In this document: positions 16,583 through 25,216 of the stretch, piece by piece | Layout of the letters: every line of letters begins with the position of its first letter | Numbering within the stretch: position 1 is the first letter of the stretch | Assembly: GCA_943330705.2 (NCBI GenBank) | Contig: CALQIT020000016.1 | Coordinates: 1 to 42,645, forward strand | DNA from: Streptomyces griseus | Lineage (GTDB): Bacteria; Bdellovibrionota; Bdellovibrionia; Bdellovibrionales; Bdellovibrionaceae | Direction: 5' to 3' | Length of the DNA: 42,645 bases | The notes under the pieces: model-generated | The model's database searches: none | The model's input: the letters and a program-made list of their open reading frames with translations, nothing else | What the model was told of the DNA's origin: nothing | Made by a program: the position numbers and the translations under genes

Positions 16583-16975
16583 TTATTTTTTTGCTTGGCC
16601 GCTGCCTTCTAGATAGGCCACTATCCACTTCTTATTATCATCCGTCAAATGCAAGAAATGCATTTCAACTGTTAAAAGTTTGACCTTTTGATCGCGACTT
16701 AAATGTTCCATGATATCGTAAGTCTTAACGACTTTACAGGCGGCTTTAATCTCGTGATTCGATGCTGGCAAAATAAAATCGGCAATCAGTTCTTCTGTGA
16801 CTTTGAAATAGTACATGGACTCAACCTTCATCAGAAAACCGACGTCGGTTAGCTTCCAGATTTGACCCTTTATGGGGGCTTGCCCCTCCACTTTGAAAAC
16901 TTTGGTCTCGATGGGGTACGGCGTGACTCTTTTGACCGTGGCAGCAGGTTTCCCCTTGTTATTCTCTGAGCCCAT
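16583..16975 (-). CDS. Degenerate PilZ-like protein
   Basis: A 130-aa soluble protein whose strand pattern follows a PilZ barrel: PIKGQIWKLTDVGFLMKV lines up with the usual (D/N)xSxxG strand, then VTEELIADFILPASNHEIKA, KVVKTYDIM and VEMHFLHLTDDNKKWIVAYL as the closing helix. Neither the RxxxR nor the (D/N)xSxxG motif is intact (TDVGF in place of DxSxxG), so it probably does not bind c-di-GMP in the canonical way. It sits between a glycosyltransferase gene and rsmD, all minus strand. The assignment rests on pattern, not on a strong motif. Confidence 0.6.
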   Translation of the reverse strand: MGSENNKGKPAATVKRVTPYPIETKVFKVEGQAPIKGQIWKLTDVGFLMKVESMYYFKVTEELIADFILPASNHEIKAACKVVKTYDIMEHLSRDQKVKLLTVEMHFLHLTDDNKKWIVAYLEGSGQAKK

Positions 16976-16999
16976 TTGCTTGTCTTTCCAGATCTATAT

Positions 17000-17710
17000 C
17001 TATTGAGGTTCCATTTTCTCTAAGCGATGACGAAGCTGTAGCAAATCTTTAAGCATCTGCCATCCGTCACGAAGCAATGAAACTGAACTCGAGCCTTCAT
17101 TGTTCTCAAGGACCACAGAGACCTCGACCACTTGACCGCCCTTTTGCAGATGCAATGAGGCAATTTCTAACGAAAAAAGATAATTATCATAAAGACACTC
17201 GGTCACCAAACTTTGGGCTAGCTCTTTGCGCAGCAGAAGGCTGCCCTGCGAGTCCTCGGGTGTTTCTTCGCCCAATAGAATCTTGCGCACAATAAGAAAT
17301 AAAATTGAAGCCAGTCGCCGCTTAAGTGTGACCTTGCCAATCTCTGACTGGGCATGGGCCTTGGAGCCAATTGCAAAACTACAATCAGAAACCTTTTTAA
17401 AACTTTCTAGATCTGTCCAACCAAACGGCAAATCACTGGCCGAAAGAATTACGAAATCTGCCGTTGCATTGGCAATACCCAAGCGGTAACCAGCGCCGAT
17501 CCCCTTGGCATCCGTATGCAAAATTCGCACGCCTGGAAAAGTAAAAGATTGCAGTCTTTTTAGGGCATCAACACTTAAAGGCGCGCCATTGTGGCAAAGT
17601 AAAACTTCGCTAATTCCATATTTTTCCCCTTCGACCTGCACCCTTGCCAAAGTAGGTATCAGCTTTTCGATGTCTTTGTGAAATGGAAGAACTAAAGTAA
17701 AGGTCATCAT
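17000..17710 (-). CDS. Family 2-type glycosyltransferase
   Basis: A 236-aa protein with the GT-A layout: TLVLPFHKDIEKLIPTL at the N-terminus, VLLCHNGAP (nucleotide-binding Asp position replaced by HN), DAKGIGAGYRLGIANATADF, then SASDLPFGW at the usual DxD position. SLEIASLHLQKGGQVVEVSV matches the end of the family domain. No membrane helix beyond a hydrophobic patch near residue 145 (LASILFLIVRKILLG). It most resembles polyprenyl-phosphate or polysaccharide glycosyltransferases. Two ATGs open the gene (17710 and 17707). Substrate unknown. Confidence 0.8.
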   Translation of the reverse strand: MMTFTLVLPFHKDIEKLIPTLARVQVEGEKYGISEVLLCHNGAPLSVDALKRLQSFTFPGVRILHTDAKGIGAGYRLGIANATADFVILSASDLPFGWTDLESFKKVSDCSFAIGSKAHAQSEIGKVTLKRRLASILFLIVRKILLGEETPEDSQGSLLLRKELAQSLVTECLYDNYLFSLEIASLHLQKGGQVVEVSVVLENNEGSSSVSLLRDGWQMLKDLLQLRHRLEKMEPQ

Positions 17711-17778
17711 TTATGATGTTAGACCACCTACCTCGGCCTGACAATATCCAAGCAGTCGGTCGCGGATCAATTGGAGTA

Positions 17779-17807
17779 TTGACGACTTGAAAGCAAGAAC
17801 CTAGGCT
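17779..17807 (+). promoter_or_regulatory. Possible promoter of the acetyltransferase gene
   Basis: TTGACG (17779-17784) is followed after 17 nt by TAGGCT (17802-17807). The -35 matches 5/6 but the -10 only 3/6. It lies 23 nt before the ATG in the divergent intergenic region, where a plus-strand promoter is needed. Confidence 0.3.
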
Positions 17808-17829
17808 GAAGCCGAGAGGGAGATTTCCA

Positions 17830-18414
17830 ATGAAAGCTTATACGCATCCAACAGCCATCGTCGAAGCCGGAGTAACTTTGAAGGAAGACGTTAAGATTTG
17901 GCATTTCTGCCATGTTCGCAGCGGTGCGGTTCTTCAGTCCGGAGTTTCTTTAGCTAAAGATGTCTTTGTTGATTGCGATGTCCAACTTGGGCAAGGCACA
18001 AGGGTTCAAAATGGAGTTTCTATTTATAAAGGTGTTAAAATCAAAGATTGGTGTTTCATCGGACCGCACGTCATTTTCACGAATGATATGTATCCTCGGG
18101 CTGGAAACAAAAATTGGAATATTGTGGAAACAATATTAAACACCGGCTGCTCGATCGGAGCTGGCGCAATTATTCGCTGCGGAATTGAACTTGGATCCTT
18201 TAGTATGATTGCTGCGGGCTCGGTTGTTACCAAGTCGGTGCCGCCTTTTCACTTAGCCATGGGTTTACCAGCAAAATTGAAAAAAATGATCTGTGCCTGC
18301 GGGCAAACTCAGCTCCCCTTGAAAACTCCACGGAAGAAATTGCTACGGGCCTGCTGCGAAGTAAATTTAAATAAAAACTTGATCGAGGTTGCTAAAAAAT
18401 TGACCCGTAAGTAA
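17830..18414 (+). CDS. Left-handed beta-helix N-acetyltransferase (WlbB/WbpD-like)
   Basis: A 194-aa hexapeptide-repeat acyltransferase. Isoleucine-patch turns run from residue about 10 to 150 (AIVEAGVTLKEDVKIWHFCH, GVSLAKDVFVDCDVQLGQGT, SIGAGAIIRCGIELGSFSMI). The motif FIGPHVIFTNDMYPRA is characteristic of the WlbB/WbpD enzymes that acetylate the 3-amino group of UDP-GlcNAc3NA in surface polysaccharide synthesis. The catalytic region NDMYPR is intact. The end is unusual, with several Cys (CACGQ, RACCEV). A purine-rich GAGAGGGAG precedes the ATG. No other genes of that sugar pathway are adjacent, so the substrate remains open. Confidence 0.85.
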   Translation: MKAYTHPTAIVEAGVTLKEDVKIWHFCHVRSGAVLQSGVSLAKDVFVDCDVQLGQGTRVQNGVSIYKGVKIKDWCFIGPHVIFTNDMYPRAGNKNWNIVETILNTGCSIGAGAIIRCGIELGSFSMIAAGSVVTKSVPPFHLAMGLPAKLKKMICACGQTQLPLKTPRKKLLRACCEVNLNKNLIEVAKKLTRK

Positions 18415-18443
18415 GTCAGCCCGTCGGCTGATCCGTAAGTAAG
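18405..18443. repeat. 11-bp direct repeats flanking a small hairpin after the acetyltransferase gene
   Basis: CCGTAAGTAAG occurs at 18405-18415 and again at 18433-18443. Between them TCAGCC-CGTC-GGCTGA (18416-18431) can form a 6-bp hairpin. The first copy includes the stop codon. There is no T-run, so terminator function is doubtful. Confidence 0.5.
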
Positions 18444-18463
18444 ACCGTCAATCAGGCAGTAAA

Positions 18464-18820
18464 CTAAAAAAGATCTTCAACGATTTTCTTTATGGCAAAA
18501 ATATCTTCAAATGGTTTGGCAATAAAAAGATCAGCTCCAATACTTCGCGCAGACTCTAGATTGTAACCGCCGGTATATGCAGAAATTAAAATCACTTTCG
18601 CTTTGGACCTTAGAACAGGGTCCAATTCCTTTAGAATTTCTGGACCAGTCATGCCTGGCATCAAAACATCCAAAAATACGATGTCGGGACTTTGCTTTTG
18701 CCACAGCTGGAATCCGGTCAGACCGTCCGAGGCCTCGATCGTATGGTATCCATTTTGAAAAAGGCGAGCCAATGATCGGCGAACCAAGGGCTCGTCGTCG
18801 ACAATAAGAATTTGTTTCAT
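18464..18820 (-). CDS. Single-domain response regulator (CheY-like)
   Basis: A 118-aa stand-alone receiver. The acidic pocket is intact (VDDEPL), with phospho-acceptor D51 in FLDVLMPG, the switch Ser/Thr in LISAYTGG and Lys in FIAKPFE. No output domain follows, so it should work by protein contact, as CheY does, or as a phosphorelay step. ATG 18820 overlaps the stop of the histidine kinase gene (ATGA), marking the kinase as its partner. It is the last gene of the long flagellar/glycosylation block. Confidence 0.93.
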   Translation of the reverse strand: MKQILIVDDEPLVRRSLARLFQNGYHTIEASDGLTGFQLWQKQSPDIVFLDVLMPGMTGPEILKELDPVLRSKAKVILISAYTGGYNLESARSIGADLFIAKPFEDIFAIKKIVEDLF

Positions 18821-20868
18821 TCGGACTGTCCTATCGGTAGCGTGACAATAAAACGAGTACCACCTTCGGCAGGAGCCTCGCAGCGAATTGTGCCACCATG
18901 GCCTTCGATAATTTGTCTTGCCAAACTTAGACCCAAGCCGGTTCCCTTGCCTTCTTTTTTAGTGGTAAAGAAAGGCTCAAAAATTTTTTCCTGAAGTTCT
19001 TTGGGAATACCAGGGCCCGTATCCTGAATAATAAGCTGCACCGTTCTGGCGGACTGGATGTGCCGAGTCTCAACCGATAGCGTGCCTTTTTCTAACCCAG
19101 CGTCTTGCATTGCTTGGCAGGCATTATTAATCAAATTGAAAACTACCTGTTGAATCATATGGGGCTCGACCGAAATTAAGATCGAAGCCGTTGCTAAATC
19201 CAGATTGTATCGATACGAGCGAATGGCAGTTTTTAAAAGCGGCAAGGTCCGGTGTACGATTTCGTCCATGGAGATAAGCTTTTTCTCTGGTGAACTTCCT
19301 AGCAAGCTACCTGTGGATTCCCCTGTGGAAAACTCAAGTAGATTGCGAATGATCTGTTGTGATCGAGCTGCGGCCTTTTCTATTTCCAAAAGATCGGCCA
19401 ATTGCGGACTACCGTCCTCAACTTCACGACTTAGAACCTGGGCCAGCGATCTTAACCCTGTTAACGGATTATTCAGCTCGTGGGCGATGTTCCCCGCGAG
19501 CAGGCCGATGGCTCCGATTTTTTCACTTTGCAACATTCGCAGATAAAGCTCGCGCTTTGCTGTAACGTCAACATACTGATTTACAAAATTAGTCGGCTGA
19601 TTGCCACCACCTAAATTAATTGGATAGGAATGCACTTCAAAGGTCCGTCCCGACACTGCGACCTGAAAGGCATCGGTCGAATCATTGCCCTTTTTTTCCA
19701 AAGGACAACCGACACAGGGCAAATCACGACTGGCAAAGGCCTCGTAACATTTCTTTCTGCCCGCCAGATTGAAGAATTTCTTATTGGCGCGCAAAATCTG
19801 GAAATCGATATCGACAATTGCAATTGGATCGCGCAAACCATCAAATGTTTTTTCCCAGCGGTAACTAGAACGTAGATATTCATTTTCTAGCAAGAGCCGA
19901 TCGGCGCTGATATTTAATATTTGGGTTTTTTCGGCAATAGAATTCAGCAGCGCAGCCGCATCCTTTTCTTGAAGCGAAAGCTCGACACCCAAAATAGCCA
20001 TTGCGGTGGGCCCATCGAAGGACCTGGTTAACTGAATATCCAAAGGAACGCTCAAGGTTCGCATAAATGGGCGACCAAAATGATTAGCCAAAGATCTTTC
20101 TAAGCCAAAAAAACCAACTTGCGTATTTTCAGATAGAACAACGTCTTTCGCTAAAAGCAATTGCCCAGATTGCCCTTGATTCACATGAATAATCGAAGTT
20201 CCAAGATCCGACAAACGATAGATCAAGTAGGGCTCTGCTAGTCCGGAAAACTTTCGCAGCTCTCGTCGTAAAACTAACAGATACTCTTCAAAGGATAGGG
20301 CCATGCTCATATCTTTGATAAAGCGAACAAAACTTCGACTTTTATTCAACTTTGCTTCTTCGTCGATCCGAGAGGCCTCAATATGTTTAGTTCTTTCTTC
20401 AACAATATTCTCTAGGCTTTGATTGAGTGACTCGAATTCCCGAAGTTGTCGTTTAGATTCGCCCAGCAGTCGCTTTTCGGTTTCCAAAGATGTGCTTTCA
20501 CCGATGGCACGGTAAAATAGACTTGTATAGCGTTCTAGGGAATCCTGATCCTCAAAAACTGCCATCACTTGCGCCTGGTTAAATCCATTTCGCAAAGCCG
20601 ACTCTGTCAGATTTACGACCTTGAGAAAGCGAATACTGAGCGGAGACTTAAGAAATACTTCCTGTAAAAATTCAACGGCGTCGGCAAGATGGGGAAATGC
20701 CGAGACCACAATCGAGGGCTGAAGGGTCTGCACCTGGGCCAGAGCCGTGCCCCTGTCGCTGAAATGCACGACTTCAAAGTTTGGCCCTTCGATCTTTTTA
20801 TTTGGAGGAGGCCCCGCCCAAAGTACTATCGGTAAGGTTTTCATTTCGGCCTGTATCACTAGCGACAT
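18817..20868 (-). CDS. Soluble hybrid-type sensor histidine kinase with PAS domain
   Basis: A 683-aa kinase with no transmembrane helix. Residues about 1-115 look like a degenerate receiver (no clear phospho-Asp pocket). A coiled coil follows at about 125-185, then a GAF-like region to about 340, a PAS domain (FDGLRDPIAIVDIDFQILRA, with the frequent Cys motif LPCVGCPLEKKG) and a HisKA/HATPase core: H463 in AHELNNPLTGL, the N box LINNACQAMQ, DTGPGIP, and GKGTGLGLSLARQII. All catalytic boxes are intact. ATG 20868 overlaps the preceding gene by 71 nt; ATG 20844 is an alternative. The cytoplasmic layout suggests sensing of an internal cue, perhaps flagellar assembly or flagellin glycosylation given its neighbours (inference). 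Confidence 0.92.
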   Translation of the reverse strand: MSLVIQAEMKTLPIVLWAGPPPNKKIEGPNFEVVHFSDRGTALAQVQTLQPSIVVSAFPHLADAVEFLQEVFLKSPLSIRFLKVVNLTESALRNGFNQAQVMAVFEDQDSLERYTSLFYRAIGESTSLETEKRLLGESKRQLREFESLNQSLENIVEERTKHIEASRIDEEAKLNKSRSFVRFIKDMSMALSFEEYLLVLRRELRKFSGLAEPYLIYRLSDLGTSIIHVNQGQSGQLLLAKDVVLSENTQVGFFGLERSLANHFGRPFMRTLSVPLDIQLTRSFDGPTAMAILGVELSLQEKDAAALLNSIAEKTQILNISADRLLLENEYLRSSYRWEKTFDGLRDPIAIVDIDFQILRANKKFFNLAGRKKCYEAFASRDLPCVGCPLEKKGNDSTDAFQVAVSGRTFEVHSYPINLGGGNQPTNFVNQYVDVTAKRELYLRMLQSEKIGAIGLLAGNIAHELNNPLTGLRSLAQVLSREVEDGSPQLADLLEIEKAAARSQQIIRNLLEFSTGESTGSLLGSSPEKKLISMDEIVHRTLPLLKTAIRSYRYNLDLATASILISVEPHMIQQVVFNLINNACQAMQDAGLEKGTLSVETRHIQSARTVQLIIQDTGPGIPKELQEKIFEPFFTTKKEGKGTGLGLSLARQIIEGHGGTIRCEAPAEGGTRFIVTLPIGQSE

Positions 20869-21469
20869 TTAGATTTGCCTTCACTGCGGTCAGGAGTTCA
20901 AGCCATGTCTGTAAACTGTGGCCTATGTCATACTCTAGGATATCTGCCAACTGAGTGAAATCCTTTTTTTGAAAAGCTTGAAGCGCTTCGCCAATGGCAT
21001 GCGCCATCCCGGCCTCAGTTTTTTTCCATTGCTCGCTGGAAACCACAGTATTGTGCGCTAACAGCGAGTCCATAGCAATAAGACTGTCGACCAACATTTG
21101 ACACTCATCGATCAGCTGAACGAAGTCCCGCAAGTTGCCTTCGACGCTGCTAAAGCGAAACTGGGCTGCCATTTCATCCGTATGCTGAACTAAAAAAGGA
21201 AGATCCCGGCACCAACTGTCCAAAGCCCCACCGATCAAGGAATTTGGCGCTTGAAACCCAACCTCTAAACTTTGCACCTCGTCCAAGGGTGCGGTGGATA
21301 GGCGTTTTTCATCCTCTTCGGTCAGATTCATCCCGTTGACACAAAATTGGCAGACCACATGCCCACGGGCAAAAAGTTCATCTTCCAGCTTTTTAAAAAG
21401 CTGCCCCAGAGACTGACATTCCGTATAGCCTTCTAAAATCTGTTTTTGACTAAGGCTGAGTGCATTCAT
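20798..21469 (-). CDS. Helical protein of unknown function in the flagellar glycosylation operon
   Basis: A 223-aa soluble protein, not recognised. It is mostly alpha-helical, with a CQFC motif near residue 40, a short beta-like segment (LDEVQSLEVGFQAPNSLIGG) and helices rich in Leu/Ala/Glu in the second half (FVQLIDECQMLVDSLIAMDS). ATG 21469 shares ATGA with the stop of the upstream GT9 gene, and its own 3' end overlaps the kinase gene. The tight position between a glycosyltransferase and a histidine kinase makes it a candidate adaptor or sensor partner for that kinase, but no motif shows this. Confidence 0.7.
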   Translation of the reverse strand: MNALSLSQKQILEGYTECQSLGQLFKKLEDELFARGHVVCQFCVNGMNLTEEDEKRLSTAPLDEVQSLEVGFQAPNSLIGGALDSWCRDLPFLVQHTDEMAAQFRFSSVEGNLRDFVQLIDECQMLVDSLIAMDSLLAHNTVVSSEQWKKTEAGMAHAIGEALQAFQKKDFTQLADILEYDIGHSLQTWLELLTAVKANLNVASDTGRNENLTDSTLGGASSK

Positions 21470-22917
21470 GGGCTCTCCTTTTCTCCGACCTGCTTGAGGT
21501 CCTCATACTGCCTATAGAGCTCACATACCTTAGCAAGAGTCTGATGAATCGACAGTGTTTTTTCTAATGTATTTTCTTGGCTATCTGGACCCAAACGCAC
21601 TTTTTCGGTCTGATACCAACGAACAACGATCGCCAAGCCAGGAACTAGCTTGGCAATTGTCGCAATAATTTCTTCTCCTCGGTTGATAATACCAGAGGCC
21701 ACCTTTAATTCCCCGCCCTTTTTCAGATGCAGCATTTGCTCGATCATCAGTTGGTTGATGTCGCGCAGTTTGTCCATTCCATCAATAAAGTCAGCTTTCG
21801 TTGCCGCAGGAAAATTTTCTCCGGTGTAAATGGACTTCAAAAGATTCCATTGAAAATCAGCCTCAGGCGAAGTTAACGCCCAGAACGAAGGAGTTCCTTC
21901 GACCCAAGTATAAACTCCGGTGTCCTGTCTTTCTCCGGTCCTCATTTTGTGAAGATTGTGTGCAATCTTATCTGCCGCAATCTCGGATTCTGAACCAACA
22001 CGAATGACGCAGGACCCTTTTGCACGGGGACCAGTTTCCCAAAAGTTAACCCCTTGTAAACTTAAATTCAAACATGGTGTTCCCGTCAGGGTTGCAATAT
22101 GCATCGGGGCACTATCAGCACCGACCAATACTTTACAACCACTTAGCACCGAAAATAAATCTGAGACTTGAGTCCGCCCAACCAAAGAATGCACTCGATC
22201 GGCTGGCACTGAGGATAGAATTGTCTCAGCAATGCCGCATTCATTGGGGGCGCCAATCAGAACTATTCGATCACCGCTGATTTTCAAGTACTGATTGATA
22301 ACTGCAATCCACTTTTCAGTCGAGACCTGCTTATGAGCCTCGCTAGCGCCGACATGAATTGCGACTTCCGCACCATTTATTGGACCCGCCAAAAATAGCG
22401 GAGCTCTGAAGTCTTCAGGCAAAAGATCTGTTCCAACCATGGTCCCAAAAATTTCGCAAAGATGATATCGATTCGAACGATTCACGCCCACCTGTGCGTA
22501 AAAGTAAGCGCTGATATCATCCGGGATAGAAAGAAATCCATCGGCATGCCGGGTGTAACCAGAGACCCTTGTCTTTGGCCCACTGATCGCATGGGTCAGA
22601 TAGCTACTGATCGGTGAGAAAGTAAAATTCAAAATCCAATCATAGTTTTCACTTCGCAGTTGATCAACAAAATGACTGGTCCTATCGAAGGCCTCTTTGA
22701 TATCAATTTTGGCGTCAAACAAAGGCTCTGCCAAGTCGCGACTGGGCAGAATTCGGACTTTATTTATTGCGTCCAAACCGCTCAAGGCCGTGGTGAATTT
22801 TTCCCGGGTCAGAACTTCGATTTGTGCATCTGGATAGGCCCGTCGCATTGCGCGAAGGGCCGGCCACATCATAAATATGTCACCGAGTCTCGCTAGTTGT
22901 ATGACTAGAATTTTCAT
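21466..22917 (-). CDS. GT9 (heptosyltransferase-like) glycosyltransferase
   Basis: A 483-aa protein of glycosyltransferase family 9, the ADP-heptose:LPS heptosyltransferase family. N-terminal fold: MKILVIQLARLGDIFMMWPA, then YPDAQIEVLTRE. The sugar-nucleotide domain shows VAIHVGASEAHKQVSTEKW (H-x-G-x-x-x-x-x-K-x-W) and VGADSAPMHIATLTGTPCL (the conserved D-[ST]-x-P-x-H-x-A). About 150 extra C-terminal residues form a helical domain absent from standard RfaF. Its position downstream of fliS/fliD suggests flagellin or surface-protein glycosylation rather than LPS core synthesis, but this is inference. It overlaps the 61-aa gene upstream by 38 nt. Confidence 0.88.
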   Translation of the reverse strand: MKILVIQLARLGDIFMMWPALRAMRRAYPDAQIEVLTREKFTTALSGLDAINKVRILPSRDLAEPLFDAKIDIKEAFDRTSHFVDQLRSENYDWILNFTFSPISSYLTHAISGPKTRVSGYTRHADGFLSIPDDISAYFYAQVGVNRSNRYHLCEIFGTMVGTDLLPEDFRAPLFLAGPINGAEVAIHVGASEAHKQVSTEKWIAVINQYLKISGDRIVLIGAPNECGIAETILSSVPADRVHSLVGRTQVSDLFSVLSGCKVLVGADSAPMHIATLTGTPCLNLSLQGVNFWETGPRAKGSCVIRVGSESEIAADKIAHNLHKMRTGERQDTGVYTWVEGTPSFWALTSPEADFQWNLLKSIYTGENFPAATKADFIDGMDKLRDINQLMIEQMLHLKKGGELKVASGIINRGEEIIATIAKLVPGLAIVVRWYQTEKVRLGPDSQENTLEKTLSIHQTLAKVCELYRQYEDLKQVGEKESP

Positions 22918-23065
22918 GCGGCCTTTGCTCCTTCAGAAGTTCGATTAAAATAAGTAGCTTTTCAGTATCTTGGGTAAAGCCCTGAGTAGCTAAAATATCG
23001 CTATACACGCGTTCTAAACGAGCCAAGGCCGGATCAAGATAGGTCTTTAGTTTCTCTTGAGTCAT
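22880..23065 (-). CDS. 61-aa protein nested between two GT9 genes
   Basis: A 61-aa, highly charged helical protein (TQEKLKTYLDPALARLERVY, then ILATQGFTQDTEKLLILIEL). ATG 23065 is chosen because AAAGGGGAAAGAG lies just upstream; the longer frame from 23107 runs through the end of the previous gene. It overlaps the GT9 gene before it by 32 nt and the GT9 gene after it by 38 nt. The overlaps at both ends argue that the gene is real and expressed with them. Size and helix pattern would fit a chaperone-like or linker subunit, but no family is recognised. Confidence 0.55.
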   Translation of the reverse strand: MTQEKLKTYLDPALARLERVYSDILATQGFTQDTEKLLILIELLKEQRPHENSSHTTSETR

Positions 23066-24683
23066 CGCTCTTTCCCCTTTCAAGAAGATAAATACCAGTT
23101 GCAGCAACTAGAGATCGGCGAAATGCGCCGATACCCACAATAAAATCCAACGCCGGTTTTAACCTTGATAGCAAAACAAAAGCATTGGTGTGAACCAACG
23201 AAAGTTGATTCTGTAAAAGACATAGTTCCAAAGAGAAAAAAGAGAAGGCAGGAAAAACATTTTGCATTTCCACAATTTCCTTTTTTAAACAATCGACCTC
23301 GAAGGCGACGGACGGAGAAGATTTACCTAAACATTTTTTAGAAATTTCTCTAATAATGCTTTGAACGCGAGCGATCCGATCATCGTACTGATCCATCAAC
23401 CCTTGCTGACTGGCTAAAAATTTACTAACAAGTTTGCTTGGGATTTTTTTGTCGTCCAGGCTTTCAACCAACCAGCGGTGTGCCGCAAATCCCATTGGGG
23501 AAATATCTACGCCTTCAGCTTGGGTAAAGCTTTGACCGAGCGCCATTGCCCAAACTTCCCTTTCAAAACTAGAGCCAACTTCGTGAGCCTGCGAACTGAG
23601 GCAATGAACAACCAGACGATTGCTACGCAGTTGGGTGCGATACAATTCAACACCATATGTTTCTGATCCGCTGATAGTTTGATGGCGCAATAGTAAATCA
23701 CTCAAGGTAAATACCGTTTCAACCTTTATGTTTTTTGCACAAAAGTGCTCTTCGCGAAAGCAGGCTTCTGAATGCCAGCAGGGCTGACAAACCTCTAAAC
23801 TTTTTAGAATATAAGCATCGTCACAGTAGGGGGCTGTTTTACTGGGGTCCGCACTGCCAATAAACAGGCATAACAGCGGACAACCAACCCCTGCCGCAAG
23901 GTGCTGGATACTGGTGTCCCCCGTAATCAAAAGCTCGCTCTTTGCCAGAAGTCTTTGTGTGTTTACAAAATCTTGGGCCTCTAAGCTAACTTTGACGTCT
24001 TGCAAAGCCGCGGAAAGCAAATCTTGCTCTTGCGGAGCGCAAAGAACCCTCAATGGTTTATTCGGAAAGGCCAAGCTAATTTTTTTAATCAGTTCAACCC
24101 AATTTTTAAGCGGCCAATTTTTTTTGGCGTCAGAGGTTAAAACTTGAAAGCAAATGCCAACCCGATCCACGGCAGCGGGCCGCAGTCGACGGGAACTACT
24201 GGTGGCAAAACCCAAGGATGCACAAAGGGCATCGATCAATTGAAATGGAACAGATTTTTGTGTCGCCAGAACTTCATTCAGATAGACTGACCAACGACGG
24301 CCCAATTTTGTGGACAGGCCAAACTGATTTCCGCGCTTTTCCTTGGCTGTCAATTGACTTACCAGCACGACGGACTGCTTGTTATGAGTCAGGTTCAGTA
24401 GCAAATCGAAGTTCTCTGCATTGAGTGATTGGATCAGTTCCTCGAGCACTAATTCGGCTTTTTCCGGGCGCTGGATACGCTGAACTAAAATATCCTGCAA
24501 ATACTGCCTAGGAAAAAAATGCCATTTCTTAACCAAAGGAAGGCAAGCTGCAACACCTTGGGTAAAGTCATTGCTTAAGACATGGATTTCCGCCAAAGGG
24601 TGCTCTTTAGCCACCCGACCAATGAGTTCATTGTGACAAATGAGGTCACCAACCCTAAGCAGCGAAACAACCAAGACCTTCAT
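23034..24683 (-). CDS. GT9 (heptosyltransferase-like) glycosyltransferase, second copy
   Basis: A 549-aa GT9 enzyme. Motifs: VLVVSLLRVGDLICHNELIG at the N-terminus, LASLGF-type helix, KKNWPLKNWVELIKKI in the acceptor region and LLITGDTSIQHLAAGVGCPL (D-T-S-x-x-H-x-A), followed by the cysteine cluster CQPCWHSEAC that many GT9 members carry. The last 200 residues are a helical extension unrelated to the extension of the neighbouring GT9. ATG 24683 overlaps the stop of the Rossmann gene (ATGA). With the second GT9 and the TPR protein it forms a glycosylation module in the flagellar block. Confidence 0.88.
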   Translation of the reverse strand: MKVLVVSLLRVGDLICHNELIGRVAKEHPLAEIHVLSNDFTQGVAACLPLVKKWHFFPRQYLQDILVQRIQRPEKAELVLEELIQSLNAENFDLLLNLTHNKQSVVLVSQLTAKEKRGNQFGLSTKLGRRWSVYLNEVLATQKSVPFQLIDALCASLGFATSSSRRLRPAAVDRVGICFQVLTSDAKKNWPLKNWVELIKKISLAFPNKPLRVLCAPQEQDLLSAALQDVKVSLEAQDFVNTQRLLAKSELLITGDTSIQHLAAGVGCPLLCLFIGSADPSKTAPYCDDAYILKSLEVCQPCWHSEACFREEHFCAKNIKVETVFTLSDLLLRHQTISGSETYGVELYRTQLRSNRLVVHCLSSQAHEVGSSFEREVWAMALGQSFTQAEGVDISPMGFAAHRWLVESLDDKKIPSKLVSKFLASQQGLMDQYDDRIARVQSIIREISKKCLGKSSPSVAFEVDCLKKEIVEMQNVFPAFSFFSLELCLLQNQLSLVHTNAFVLLSRLKPALDFIVGIGAFRRSLVAATGIYLLERGKSDDSRETKDLS

Positions 24684-25216
24684 CGAATCATCTCCCCGAG
24701 AACTTCCCAGATCAACTGCTTGCGGGGATCAAGCTTGTCCTTGTCTAGAATTATTTTGTTCGCCGTTTGGGTACCAAAAATTTTTATACTCAAGTCTTTA
24801 AATTCAGCACTATGCCACTGCAAAGCGGGAAGAAAATTTAAAATAGCGACAAAGCTTTCGGGCCGAAACGAGGTCAGAAACTGATCAATTTCGTGATCAA
24901 TTAGGATCTCTATATTTTTTTTCAATGAAAAATTTTGCAGAAAATGCGCTTTCAATTCGTCGACAAAATCAAAGACAAAAAATGTGCTTCCTGGATAGCG
25001 ATCCGCAAGTGCGGCAACATGAAATCCAGCACCCAATCCAAGAACTGCGTATGAACCCGCAGAAAGTGCTCCCGAAAACAGAGACTTTGGCAAGGTTTCA
25101 ATCCAGCGATGGGCCTCGGCTTGTGGCTGCCGGCCCGAGCACAAAGCGATTCCCCCCATCGAGGGAACCTGGCAATCTTTAGCAATTGCTTTCCATTCAA
25201 CTTTGGATTTGGGCAC
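24680..25216 (-). CDS. Rossmann-fold protein resembling part of Maf/DUF115 flagellin-modification proteins
   Basis: A 178-aa soluble protein. The centre holds a nucleotide-binding type glycine loop, AVLGLGAGFHVAALADRYPG, followed by a strand ending in an acid (FFVFDFVDELKAHF), as in SAM-dependent methyltransferases and in the N-terminal part of motility accessory factor (Maf) proteins. No catalytic motif of a known methyltransferase class is visible. GTG 25216 is preferred to the TTG at 25231 since GAGGAG sits 4 nt before it. It overlaps the TPR gene end by 20 nt and the GT9 gene start by 4 nt, so it belongs to the same transcript. A role in flagellin sugar transfer is inferred from context. 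Confidence 0.7.
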   Translation of the reverse strand: MPKSKVEWKAIAKDCQVPSMGGIALCSGRQPQAEAHRWIETLPKSLFSGALSAGSYAVLGLGAGFHVAALADRYPGSTFFVFDFVDELKAHFLQNFSLKKNIEILIDHEIDQFLTSFRPESFVAILNFLPALQWHSAEFKDLSIKIFGTQTANKIILDKDKLDPRKQLIWEVLGEMIR

